From contig JAHCHY010000020.1 of the NCBI GenBank assembly GCA_026129485.1, positions 19,166-83,165 of the forward strand: a stretch of 64,000 bases of DNA, given 5' to 3'. Position 1 is the stretch's first letter, and each line of letters begins with the position of its first letter. The notes beneath the pieces are model-generated. The model had not been told where the DNA came from. It saw only the letters and a program-made list of their open reading frames with translations, and made no database searches. Both the position numbers and the translations under genes were made by a program. Shown piece after piece: positions 7,839 to 15,268 of this stretch. The DNA is from Cyclobacteriaceae bacterium (lineage in GTDB: Bacteria > Bacteroidota > Bacteroidia > Cytophagales > Cyclobacteriaceae).

Positions 7839-8660
7839 ATGGGTATGAAAAGTTTCGGATACTTGGTAATTGTGCTGGCCCTGGTGATCGATCCTGGAAA
7901 AATAGGCCGGGTCAACTCGCTTAAATCGCAGGCTAAAGATGCCTACCTGAAAGGCGATTTCAAGACCGCTATTTCAAAATACCGCACGCTGGTTGATTCG
8001 CTTGGTGTAACCGAAGATGAGGTGCGGCTTAACTTAGCCAATGCCTACTTCGAATCGAAAGATACAGCCAACACCGCCATGAGCTATCAGCCTTTAACGC
8101 AAAGCCACAACGCTAAAATCCGTTCTGTCGCGCACCAGCAACTGGGTGTGCTTTCCAACCGCGAAAACAAATATGAAGAAGCGCTGGCCAGCTTTAAGCA
8201 AGCATTAAAGGCAGACCCCGCCAATGAAGATGCCCGGTACAATTATGAAATGGTAAAAAAGAAGCTGGAGGAGCAGAAAAAGAAAGAGCAGGAACAGAAG
8301 AAAAACGATCCTAACCAGAAAGAAGAGAACAAAGATCAGCAGGATAAAAACAAGGACCAGCAAAAGGATCAGAAAGATCAAAAAGATCAGCAAAAACAGG
8401 ATCAGCAGAACAAAGAGCAGCAGGATCAGCAAAAGAAAGAGGAACAGAAACAGCAGGAACAACAGCAGAGCGAAGAAAAGAAAGAGCAGGACAAGAAGGA
8501 AACTCCTCAATCCGTAAAAGAAAAACTGAAGCAGATGGAAATGAGCGAAGAAAAAGCGCAGATGATCCTGGAGGCCATGAAGAACCAGGAGATTCAATAC
8601 CTGCAGCAGAATAAACGCAAAGCAACAAAACCCAAAGACAGAAGCAAACCGGACTGGTAA
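7839..8660 (+). CDS. TPR protein, BatC-like
   Basis: After a short hydrophobic N-terminus (a second ATG at 7845 is an equally good start), tetratricopeptide repeats occupy about residues 26-130, with the typical ASFKQALKADPANEDARYNY motif. A strongly Lys/Gln/Glu/Asp-rich low-complexity stretch follows (about 140-220), predicted to be a charged helix or disordered. The last part (SVKEKLKQMEMSEEKAQMIL) is the conserved C-terminal helix of BatC-type proteins. It lies 21 nt downstream of the VWA gene, and the pair presumably forms a periplasmic complex. BatC function is not settled. Confidence 0.82.
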   Translation: MGMKSFGYLVIVLALVIDPGKIGRVNSLKSQAKDAYLKGDFKTAISKYRTLVDSLGVTEDEVRLNLANAYFESKDTANTAMSYQPLTQSHNAKIRSVAHQQLGVLSNRENKYEEALASFKQALKADPANEDARYNYEMVKKKLEEQKKKEQEQKKNDPNQKEENKDQQDKNKDQQKDQKDQKDQQKQDQQNKEQQDQQKKEEQKQQEQQQSEEKKEQDKKETPQSVKEKLKQMEMSEEKAQMILEAMKNQEIQYLQQNKRKATKPKDRSKPDW

Positions 8661-8698
8661 CCACAAACATTGAATAGCAGCATTCAAATCATCTACCT

Positions 8699-9877
8699 AT
8701 GAAAGAAGTTTATATCGTTTCAGCCGTTCGTACACCCATCGGGAGTTTTGGAGGAACCCTTGCCGGCCTGACCGCCACACAATTGGGAGCGCTGGCCGTT
8801 AAGGCCGCCATTCAAAAAATCAACCTTGAGCCAAAACAGATTCAGGAAGTATTCTTCGGCAACGTAATTTCATCGGGTCTTGGCCAGGCACCGGCCACGC
8901 AGGTTGCAGTGGGTGCAGGTTTAGGATACGAAATTCCTACCACGTTGGTTAATAAAGTATGTGCTTCCGGCATGAAAGCAATCATGCTGGGCGCTCAATC
9001 TATTATGCTGGGGCAAAACGATGTGGTGGTTGCCGCAGGTGCCGAAAGCATGTCCAACATACCCTATTATTTAACCAAGGCACGGTACGGCTACAAGTAT
9101 GGCAATGGCGAAGTGCTGGATGGGTTAACGTTTGACGGGCTTACCGATGTGTACAACCGTTGTGCTATGGGCGTGTGTGCCGATAATACTGCGAAAGAAA
9201 TGAACATCAGCCGGGCTGACCAGGACAGCTATGCGATCAGTTCCTATAAACGCGCTGCCGCAGCATGGGCGGCCGGTAAATTTAAAGACGAAGTTATCCC
9301 GGTTGAAATCACCGGACGCAAGGGGGAAGTAAACGTATTTGCCGAAGATGAAGAATACAAAAATGTAAACTTCGACAAGATACCCGGCTTAAAACCTGTG
9401 TTTACAAAAGAAGGTACCGTAACGGCAGCTAATGCATCAACTATTAATGATGGCGCTGCAGCCGTTATCCTGGTGAGCAAAGAGAAAGCAAAAGAGCTTG
9501 GCCTTACGCCCATTGCCAAAATAAGAGGCTTTGCCGATGCTTCGCAAGACCCGATGTGGTTTACCACTACCCCATCGCTGGCTATTCCCAAAGCCCTGAA
9601 AGCGGCTGGTGTTGAGGCCAAAGATGTGGGCTACTATGAAGTTAACGAGGCATTTTCGGCTGTGGCATTGGCTAACAACATGAAGCTTGGGCTGGATGTA
9701 TCTAAAGTAAATGTGAATGGCGGAGCTGTTGCCCTCGGGCATCCGTTAGGTGCATCCGGGGCCCGCATTACTATTACCCTGGCCAACGTGCTGAAACAAA
9801 ACAACGCATCCATAGGCGTGGCCGGTATTTGTAACGGTGGTGGCGGAGCCTCCGCTATTGTAATTGAGCGGTTGTAA
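8699..9877 (+). CDS. Acetyl-CoA C-acetyltransferase (thiolase II)
   Basis: This cytoplasmic thiolase condenses or cleaves acetyl-CoA/acetoacetyl-CoA. The nucleophile is C88 in NKVCASGMKA. The catalytic His is in GHPLGASGAR (about 348), and the C-terminal base Cys in GICNGGGGAS (about 378). The 392-residue length is standard for biosynthetic-type thiolases (AtoB/PhaA). No other beta-oxidation or PHB genes are adjacent, so degradative or biosynthetic use cannot be chosen from context. It lies 38 nt after the TPR gene and may be read from its own promoter. Confidence 0.95.
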   Translation: MKEVYIVSAVRTPIGSFGGTLAGLTATQLGALAVKAAIQKINLEPKQIQEVFFGNVISSGLGQAPATQVAVGAGLGYEIPTTLVNKVCASGMKAIMLGAQSIMLGQNDVVVAAGAESMSNIPYYLTKARYGYKYGNGEVLDGLTFDGLTDVYNRCAMGVCADNTAKEMNISRADQDSYAISSYKRAAAAWAAGKFKDEVIPVEITGRKGEVNVFAEDEEYKNVNFDKIPGLKPVFTKEGTVTAANASTINDGAAAVILVSKEKAKELGLTPIAKIRGFADASQDPMWFTTTPSLAIPKALKAAGVEAKDVGYYEVNEAFSAVALANNMKLGLDVSKVNVNGGAVALGHPLGASGARITITLANVLKQNNASIGVAGICNGGGGASAIVIERL

Positions 9878-9988
9878 AAACAACATCCAGGCTAACCGGA
9901 CGTTCCAGTTAATGGAATTGTTGTTTAGTTCTTGATTTTATTTGGAAGTAGTAACATGACTCATAAAGAACCAACCAATAGGCAGGAG

Positions 9989-10024
9989 CAGTAGGCATGG
10001 GTAAACGTATGATTTTGCCTACTG
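9989..10024. repeat. 9-bp perfect inverted repeat, intergenic
   Basis: CAGTAGGCA (9989-9997) and TGCCTACTG (10016-10024) are exact complements around an 18-nt loop in the 223-nt gap between the thiolase and YwqK-family genes. There is no T-run, so it may be an operator or a processing site. Confidence 0.4.
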
Positions 10025-10100
10025 TTAGTTTCCTACTATTGATAAGGAAAGATGTTAATACAAAACAAATCACTAAACGATTAAAATAACCCCCTTTCCC

Positions 10101-11411
10101 ATGCTTCGTTCCGTGTTGATCATTGGACTTTTTTGCACAGTCCCGGCTGCGGCTCAAAATATCCTCAAAACTTACCACGACCCCATGCAGCTTAAGGTTG
10201 ATGAAGAGATGACCGTATCGGCTGTAGATGGAAAAACCATGGAAGGTCGATACCGCAGGTTCTTTCCCAACGGTAAGCTTTCCATCGAAGGGAATTTTAA
10301 AAACGGTGTACGCTGGGGAACATTTTACGAATACCACCAGAACGGAACACTCATCCGCAAAATTGATTATGAAGACGGTATGCGCCATGGTTCGGTAGAG
10401 GTGTATGACGAACAGGGCCGGAATATCCAACGCGCATTTTACCAGAACAACAAGCTGATTGACAGCATCAAGTCGTTTTTTCCCAATGGCATAATTAAGC
10501 AGGAAGGTATTTTTGTGAAGGGTAAGCCTGACGGCCTGGTAAAGGAATATTATACTTCGGGCAAGCTGCAGAAGGAAATCATGTATGCCCGGCAAAAGCC
10601 CAATGGCATAACCAAAACCTATTACGAAACCGGTGTGCTGGAAAGCGAAGCCAATTATGCAGATGGTTTTATATCCGGCTTCTACAAGCTGTATTATCCA
10701 AACGCACAACTCGAGCTGGTTTACACGATCAAGGAAGGCAGTAAAGTAGGCGACTTTTTACATTACGATCAGCAGGGAAACAAGCTCCTGGAAGGTCATT
10801 TTATGAGCGCCCGGCTACACGGTGAAAATACCGGCTACTACCCCGATGGCACGGTGCGCCACAAATACCAGTTTAAGGAAGGCAGCAAGATCGGAACCAA
10901 TACCGATTACTACCCGAATGGCACCATCCGGGCCAAAGAGCAATTCGCGACAAATGGCCTTGACAGTAAGCTGACTGAATACACCCCGGAAGGAAAAACG
11001 GTTTACGAAAAATCATTCCGGCAGGGAAAGCCAAATGGCGCCTGGAGTTTTTATAATGAAGATGGCAAAACGCTGAAGCTAAAGGAAAGCTACGAAGCGG
11101 GCCAGCTTCACGGAATACGTACCCTGTACCACCCCAACGGGCAGAAAGCAACAGAAGAAACCTGGAAGTTTAACCTGCTGACCGGGGTGGTTAAAAATTA
11201 CTACGAAGATGGCAAGCTGCTATCGGAATGCATGTACCGCGGCAACCGGCAGCATGGCACCTACACAAAATATTACCCGGGTGGAAAAATCATGGAACAA
11301 GGCGAGTACGTGGCCAACAAAAAGCACAAGGAGTGGAAAGAATTTGATGAGTTGGGCAAAGTGATAAAAACCTATGTTTTCCGGGCCGGAATTTTAGTTG
11401 AGGAGAAATAA
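10101..11411 (+). CDS. Secreted YwqK/MORN-type repeat protein
   Basis: A signal peptide (MLRSVLIIGLFCTVPAAAQ) precedes about 16 tandem units of 22-24 residues built on YYPNGxLxxExxYxxGxxxGxxxxYY. These units match the MORN_2/YwqK repeat (COG2849). The database label 'toxin-antitoxin YwqK family antitoxin' is often attached to such proteins, but the signal peptide and the absence of a toxin gene argue against that role here. Beta-hairpin solenoids of this sort are likely periplasmic or surface scaffolds. No operon partner is evident. Confidence 0.82.
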   Translation: MLRSVLIIGLFCTVPAAAQNILKTYHDPMQLKVDEEMTVSAVDGKTMEGRYRRFFPNGKLSIEGNFKNGVRWGTFYEYHQNGTLIRKIDYEDGMRHGSVEVYDEQGRNIQRAFYQNNKLIDSIKSFFPNGIIKQEGIFVKGKPDGLVKEYYTSGKLQKEIMYARQKPNGITKTYYETGVLESEANYADGFISGFYKLYYPNAQLELVYTIKEGSKVGDFLHYDQQGNKLLEGHFMSARLHGENTGYYPDGTVRHKYQFKEGSKIGTNTDYYPNGTIRAKEQFATNGLDSKLTEYTPEGKTVYEKSFRQGKPNGAWSFYNEDGKTLKLKESYEAGQLHGIRTLYHPNGQKATEETWKFNLLTGVVKNYYEDGKLLSECMYRGNRQHGTYTKYYPGGKIMEQGEYVANKKHKEWKEFDELGKVIKTYVFRAGILVEEK

Positions 11412-11468
11412 AATTTAGCTATGCCGGGTTAACCGTGTTAGCTATTTTGCGTGCTCCAAAAATGAGTC

Positions 11469-12404
11469 ATGCAATCCATAAAAGAAACCCACTTTAACTT
11501 TAAAGGTCAGACCGGGTTTTACCGGGGCAAAGTACGCGATGTGTACTACTTTGGCGATACGATGGCTATGGTCGCCACCGATCGCATCTCGGCCTTCGAT
11601 GTTATTCTGCCGGAAGCCATCCCCGACAAGGGCCGGGTGCTTAACCAGATCGCGGCCAAAAACCTGGAGGCCACTAAAAACCTGGTTCCGAACTGGGTAA
11701 TGCAAACACCCGATCCCAACGTTACCATCGGCTTCAGGTGCGAACCCTTCCCCGTGGAAATGGTTGTGCGCGGATACCTGGCCGGCCATGCTGCCCGCGA
11801 ATATAAAGCCGGCAAACGCATGCTGTGTGGTGTGCCCCTGCCCGATGGTCTGAAAGAAAATGACAAGCTCCCCACGCCCATCATTACACCCACAACCAAA
11901 GCCAAAGTGGGGCACGATGAAGATATTTCGCGCGAAGAAATTCTGAAACGCGGACTCGTAACACAAGCCGATTACGAACAGCTGGAAGATTATACCCTGA
12001 AGCTTTACCATAAAGGTTACGAGCTGGCTGCGGCCCGCGGCCTTATCCTGGTTGATACCAAGTATGAATTTGGTAAGCACAAAGGCGCTATTTACCTGAT
12101 TGATGAAGTGCACACGCCTGATTCATCGCGCTATTTTTACCAGGAAGGTTATGCACAGCGGCAGCAAAGTGGCGAGCCACAGAAGCAACTTTCCAAAGAG
12201 TTTGTGCGCCAGTGGCTTATCGAAAACGGATTCCAGGGAAAGGATGGCCAGCAGGTTCCGGAAATGACACCGGAAATTGTAACATCCATTTCCGAGCGTT
12301 ACCAGGAATTATACCGGCAGGTAACCGGGGAAACATTAGCCCCGATAAGCTACAATTCCATTTTGGAACGAATTGAACAGAGTATCGTTAAATCAATAAA
12401 TTAA
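11469..12404 (+). CDS. purC: Phosphoribosylaminoimidazole-succinocarboxamide synthase
   Basis: SAICAR synthetase adds aspartate to CAIR with ATP in de novo purine synthesis (cytoplasm). The N-terminal [36 protein letters not shown] and DTKYEFG (metal/ATP site) are all present. At 311 residues it is the longer, yeast-ADE1-like form common in Bacteroidota rather than the ~237-residue enterobacterial form. The ATG at 11469 gives the conserved start directly before the ATP-binding motif. Confidence 0.96.
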   Translation: MQSIKETHFNFKGQTGFYRGKVRDVYYFGDTMAMVATDRISAFDVILPEAIPDKGRVLNQIAAKNLEATKNLVPNWVMQTPDPNVTIGFRCEPFPVEMVVRGYLAGHAAREYKAGKRMLCGVPLPDGLKENDKLPTPIITPTTKAKVGHDEDISREEILKRGLVTQADYEQLEDYTLKLYHKGYELAAARGLILVDTKYEFGKHKGAIYLIDEVHTPDSSRYFYQEGYAQRQQSGEPQKQLSKEFVRQWLIENGFQGKDGQQVPEMTPEIVTSISERYQELYRQVTGETLAPISYNSILERIEQSIVKSIN

Positions 12405-12431
12405 CTTATTTTTAGAGCTTAAACACAGCGT

Positions 12432-12806
12432 ATGAAGTATTCTATCGACAAGCAAGAAAAATATACCCTGCTCCGCCTGAACGAGGAAAAACTGGATTCA
12501 AGCATTGCTCCCCAGTTGAAATCGGAAATGGTAACCTTGCATGCAGAAGGTGTTCGCAATATCATTCTTGATCTTTCAGAAGTAAAATATACCGACTCAT
12601 CCGGCTTAAGCGCGTTGCTGGTGGGCAATCGCATCCTGCAGGAAGATAACGGGATTTTTGTGCTTACCCGGTTATCCGATCACACCATGAAGCTGATCAA
12701 AATTTCTCAGCTGGATAGCGTGCTGAATATTCTGCCAACAGTGGAAGAAGGTATTGATGCCGTTTTCATGCACGAGATTGAAAAAGATATGAAAGACGAT
12801 GATTAA
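12432..12806 (+). CDS. STAS-domain anti-sigma-factor antagonist-like protein
   Basis: The 124-residue protein is a single STAS domain. The conserved loop LSEVKYTDSSGLSALL (about 49-64) contains the Ser pair where SpoIIAA-type proteins are phosphorylated by a partner kinase. No RsbW/SpoIIAB kinase or PP2C phosphatase gene is adjacent. It lies 27 nt after purC and 25 nt before RNase Z and is probably co-transcribed with both. Confidence 0.88.
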   Translation: MKYSIDKQEKYTLLRLNEEKLDSSIAPQLKSEMVTLHAEGVRNIILDLSEVKYTDSSGLSALLVGNRILQEDNGIFVLTRLSDHTMKLIKISQLDSVLNILPTVEEGIDAVFMHEIEKDMKDDD

Positions 12807-12831
12807 TTAGCAAATGGCTAATTGATTTCAC

Positions 12832-13749
12832 TTGAGTTTTGCATTAACCATACTGGGATCGAGCGGTGCGTTACCCGCCTTTGGCCGGTTCCCTTCTTCG
12901 CAATACCTTACCATTCAAAACCGGCATTTCCTGGTTGACTGTGGCGAAGGCGCACAAATGCAGCTACTGAAATACCAGGTACCCGTTCATAAAATCAACC
13001 ACATCTTCATCAGCCATCTGCATGGCGACCATTACCTCGGCTTAATGGGTTTACTTTTCTCCATGCATTTACAACGAAGAGTGAACGACCTGCACCTGTA
13101 TAGTTCCGCTGGGCTGGACGAAATCCTGTTGCTGCATTTGAAGTATTCCAGATCAACCTTAAACTTTAATATCCGGTTTCACCTGTTCGATCCGCAACAG
13201 CAGGTTGTTATTTTTGAAGATGAAGCCCTTACGGTAGAAACCATTCCCCTGCTGCATAAGCTACCCTGTGCAGGGTTTCTGTTTCGCGAAAAGCAAAAAC
13301 CATTTAAGCTGGATAAGCAGAAACTGCTACCCGGTATGAAGCTGCAGCACCTGGCGCTTTTAAAAACCGGTGCCGATGTGCTGGATGAACACGGTAACCT
13401 CATCTATCGCAATGCCGATTTTACATTACCGCCCGTTCCCTCCTATTCGTATGCTTATTGCTCAGATACCGCATGGAACGAAAAGATGATCGGTCAGCTA
13501 AAAAATATTGACCTGCTGTACCATGAAGCAACCTTTATGGAAGAAGAGCGCGACAAAGCCATTGAAACCCGGCACAGCACCACATTAGATGCGGCTCGCA
13601 TGGCGTTACAGGCAAATGCCGGCAAATTATTGATCGGCCATTTCTCTGCGCGTTACCGCGAGCTGGAACCCGTATTAGCTGAAGCACGAACGGTGTTCGC
13701 CAATACCGAATTAGCGATTGAAGGAAATACTTTCGAACTTCCCGCATGA
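12832..13749 (+). CDS. rnz: Ribonuclease Z (tRNA 3' endonuclease)
   Basis: This metallo-beta-lactamase-fold tRNase Z removes the 3' trailer of tRNA precursors. The zinc motif is HLHGDH (residues 62-67). Further ligands are in SDTAWNE (Asp) and in the GHFSARY His. The 305-residue length is the short bacterial form. The start is a TTG at 12832, chosen because the conserved first strand (LTILGSSGALP) begins at once and no ATG lies upstream in frame. All three tRNAs seen here lack encoded CCA, the class of substrate this enzyme needs. The stop overlaps the next start by ATGA. Confidence 0.94.
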   Translation: MSFALTILGSSGALPAFGRFPSSQYLTIQNRHFLVDCGEGAQMQLLKYQVPVHKINHIFISHLHGDHYLGLMGLLFSMHLQRRVNDLHLYSSAGLDEILLLHLKYSRSTLNFNIRFHLFDPQQQVVIFEDEALTVETIPLLHKLPCAGFLFREKQKPFKLDKQKLLPGMKLQHLALLKTGADVLDEHGNLIYRNADFTLPPVPSYSYAYCSDTAWNEKMIGQLKNIDLLYHEATFMEEERDKAIETRHSTTLDAARMALQANAGKLLIGHFSARYRELEPVLAEARTVFANTELAIEGNTFELPA

Positions 13750-14531
13750 GCAAAACAGTTGAGCAGAAAAAGCATACGCTCTTTATGGTGCTGGCGGGAA
13801 TTTTTCTGACCAATGCAATTGTAGCTGAAATCATTGGCGGTAAAATTTTTTCCGGTGAAACCACGCTTGGGCTGCAACCCGCCAACCTGAACATACTGGG
13901 GTTTGTGATGGACTTTAACCTGACTGCCGGTGCGGTAATCTGGCCGATCGTTTTTATTACTTCGGACCTGATCAATGAATATTTTGGTAAGCCCGGTGTA
14001 AAGCGCATCAGCTACCTGGCGGCCATCCTGATCGCCTATACTTTTGTAGTAATCTTTATGACAATAGAGCTTCCCCCCGCACAATGGTGGCTGAATGCCA
14101 ATAATACCGATGCAGCCGGAAATTATTTTAATATCGACTTCGCCTTTGGTAAAATCATGGGCCAGGGTTTACGCATTATCATCGGATCGCTTGTCGCGTT
14201 TCTGATCGGGCAGCTGGTGGATGTTTTTATATTTCAGAAGCTCAGAAAAGTTACCGGCTCAAAAAAATTATGGCTTCGCGCTACAGGCTCTACACTTGTA
14301 TCGCAATTGCTGGATAGTTTTGTGGTGCTCTACATCGCTTTCTACGGCATCTTCCCTAATCAGCAAATTATTGCGATCGGGATTACCAACTACATCTACA
14401 AATTCCTGGTAGCTATATTACTTACCCCGCTTATCTATGCGGGTCATTATTTTATAGACCGGTATCTGGGCAGGGAACATGCAGTCCGGATCAGCGAAGA
14501 AGCAGCAGAAGGAAGCCAGTCATTTTTTTGA
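13746..14531 (+). CDS. Queuosine precursor transporter (YhhQ/DUF165)
   Basis: This integral membrane protein of about 261 residues has six hydrophobic segments. The family signature PIVFITSDLINEYFGKPGVKR follows the second segment. Members (COG1738) take up queuosine precursors such as preQ0/preQ1 for tRNA wobble modification. An insert near 100-130 (WWLNANNTDAAG...) is common in Bacteroidota homologues. It overlaps rnz by four nt, linking two tRNA-maturation functions. Its last 12 nt overlap convergently with the methyltransferase gene. No preQ1 riboswitch is seen, since there is no leader. Confidence 0.9.
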   Translation: MSKTVEQKKHTLFMVLAGIFLTNAIVAEIIGGKIFSGETTLGLQPANLNILGFVMDFNLTAGAVIWPIVFITSDLINEYFGKPGVKRISYLAAILIAYTFVVIFMTIELPPAQWWLNANNTDAAGNYFNIDFAFGKIMGQGLRIIIGSLVAFLIGQLVDVFIFQKLRKVTGSKKLWLRATGSTLVSQLLDSFVVLYIAFYGIFPNQQIIAIGITNYIYKFLVAILLTPLIYAGHYFIDRYLGREHAVRISEEAAEGSQSFF

Positions 14532-15266
14532 TTGGTGTATAACATCCAGCATAATGCCTGTGGCGATTGCTGCATTTAATGATTCCGCTCCGCCAACACG
14601 GGGAATGGTAACGCGTTTATTAATAAGTTTACCAACAGCTTGCGAAATACCATTTGCTTCATTGCCAATTACCAGCAAACCGCCCCCGGTAAAATTAACG
14701 TGGTGCACATCTGCGCCATCCATAAACGCACCGTAAACCAACCCCGAATAGCCCGGTAAAAAATCCGCAAGGTTTGTATAAAACACATTCACCCGGCAAA
14801 ACGAACCCATGGTTGCCGACAGCGCTTTCGGGTTATACAAATCGGCTGTTTCTGCCGATGCAACAACCTGCTTTATACCGTACCAGTCAGCCGTGCGGAT
14901 AATCGTACCGAGGTTACCCGGATCCCGGATGTCGTCCAGCGCAAGCGCAAGCTCGCGGGGCTGCAATACCGGGGCCGTGTTGGGTTTCATCCGGGCGACC
15001 GCCAGCGCGCCATCGTTGGTTTGAAACGAACCGGCCGCAGCCAGCTCGGGTTCTGTTGCTTCAACCGCTTCTACGTTCCGCTTGCTCAACAGTACCCGGT
15101 GCGACCGGATAAACGATTCTGTTCCGGCTACCCACAATACCTCAAAGCCGGAAGTCAATAGCTCTGCCACACTTTTTGCTCCTTCCACCACAAAGCATTG
15201 CTGCTCTTTCCGGTATTTTTTTATTTGTAGTGCTTTGATATGCTTAACTTTAGCCTTCGAAATCAT
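14520..15266 (-). CDS. TrmH/SpoU-family RNA 2'-O-methyltransferase
   Basis: This SPOUT-fold methyltransferase has an N-terminal substrate-binding domain (about 1-90, with CFVVEGAKSVAELL). The catalytic domain carries motif 1 (LDDIRDPGNLGTIIRTADW), motif 2 (LLVIGNEANGISQAV) and motif 3 (IPRVGGAESLNAAIATGIML), which form the trefoil knot that binds S-adenosylmethionine. The target could be 23S rRNA (RlmB-like) or tRNA; sequence alone does not decide. The ATG at 15264-15266 is only 2 nt from the start codon of the divergent TamL gene. Confidence 0.92.
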   Translation of the reverse strand: MISKAKVKHIKALQIKKYRKEQQCFVVEGAKSVAELLTSGFEVLWVAGTESFIRSHRVLLSKRNVEAVEATEPELAAAGSFQTNDGALAVARMKPNTAPVLQPRELALALDDIRDPGNLGTIIRTADWYGIKQVVASAETADLYNPKALSATMGSFCRVNVFYTNLADFLPGYSGLVYGAFMDGADVHHVNFTGGGLLVIGNEANGISQAVGKLINKRVTIPRVGGAESLNAAIATGIMLDVIHQSKK

Positions 15267-15268
15267 AC

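Noticed and set aside
8205-8687. Leu/Phe-rich minus-strand frame that looks like a membrane protein
   Set aside because: It is the complement of the Lys/Gln/Glu-rich tract of the BatC-like gene; the hydrophobicity is a codon artefact.
9909-10709. Long minus-strand open frame opposite the YwqK-family gene
   Set aside because: Its content is the antisense of the repeats; it shows no motif, and the plus-strand frame has a signal peptide and repeats.
10101-11411. Toxin-antitoxin system (YwqK antitoxin label)
   Set aside because: The protein has a signal peptide and there is no companion toxin gene; the repeat alone does not support the label.
13746-14531. preQ1 riboswitch for the queuosine transporter
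   Set aside because: The gene starts within rnz, so there is no untranslated leader that could hold an aptamer.
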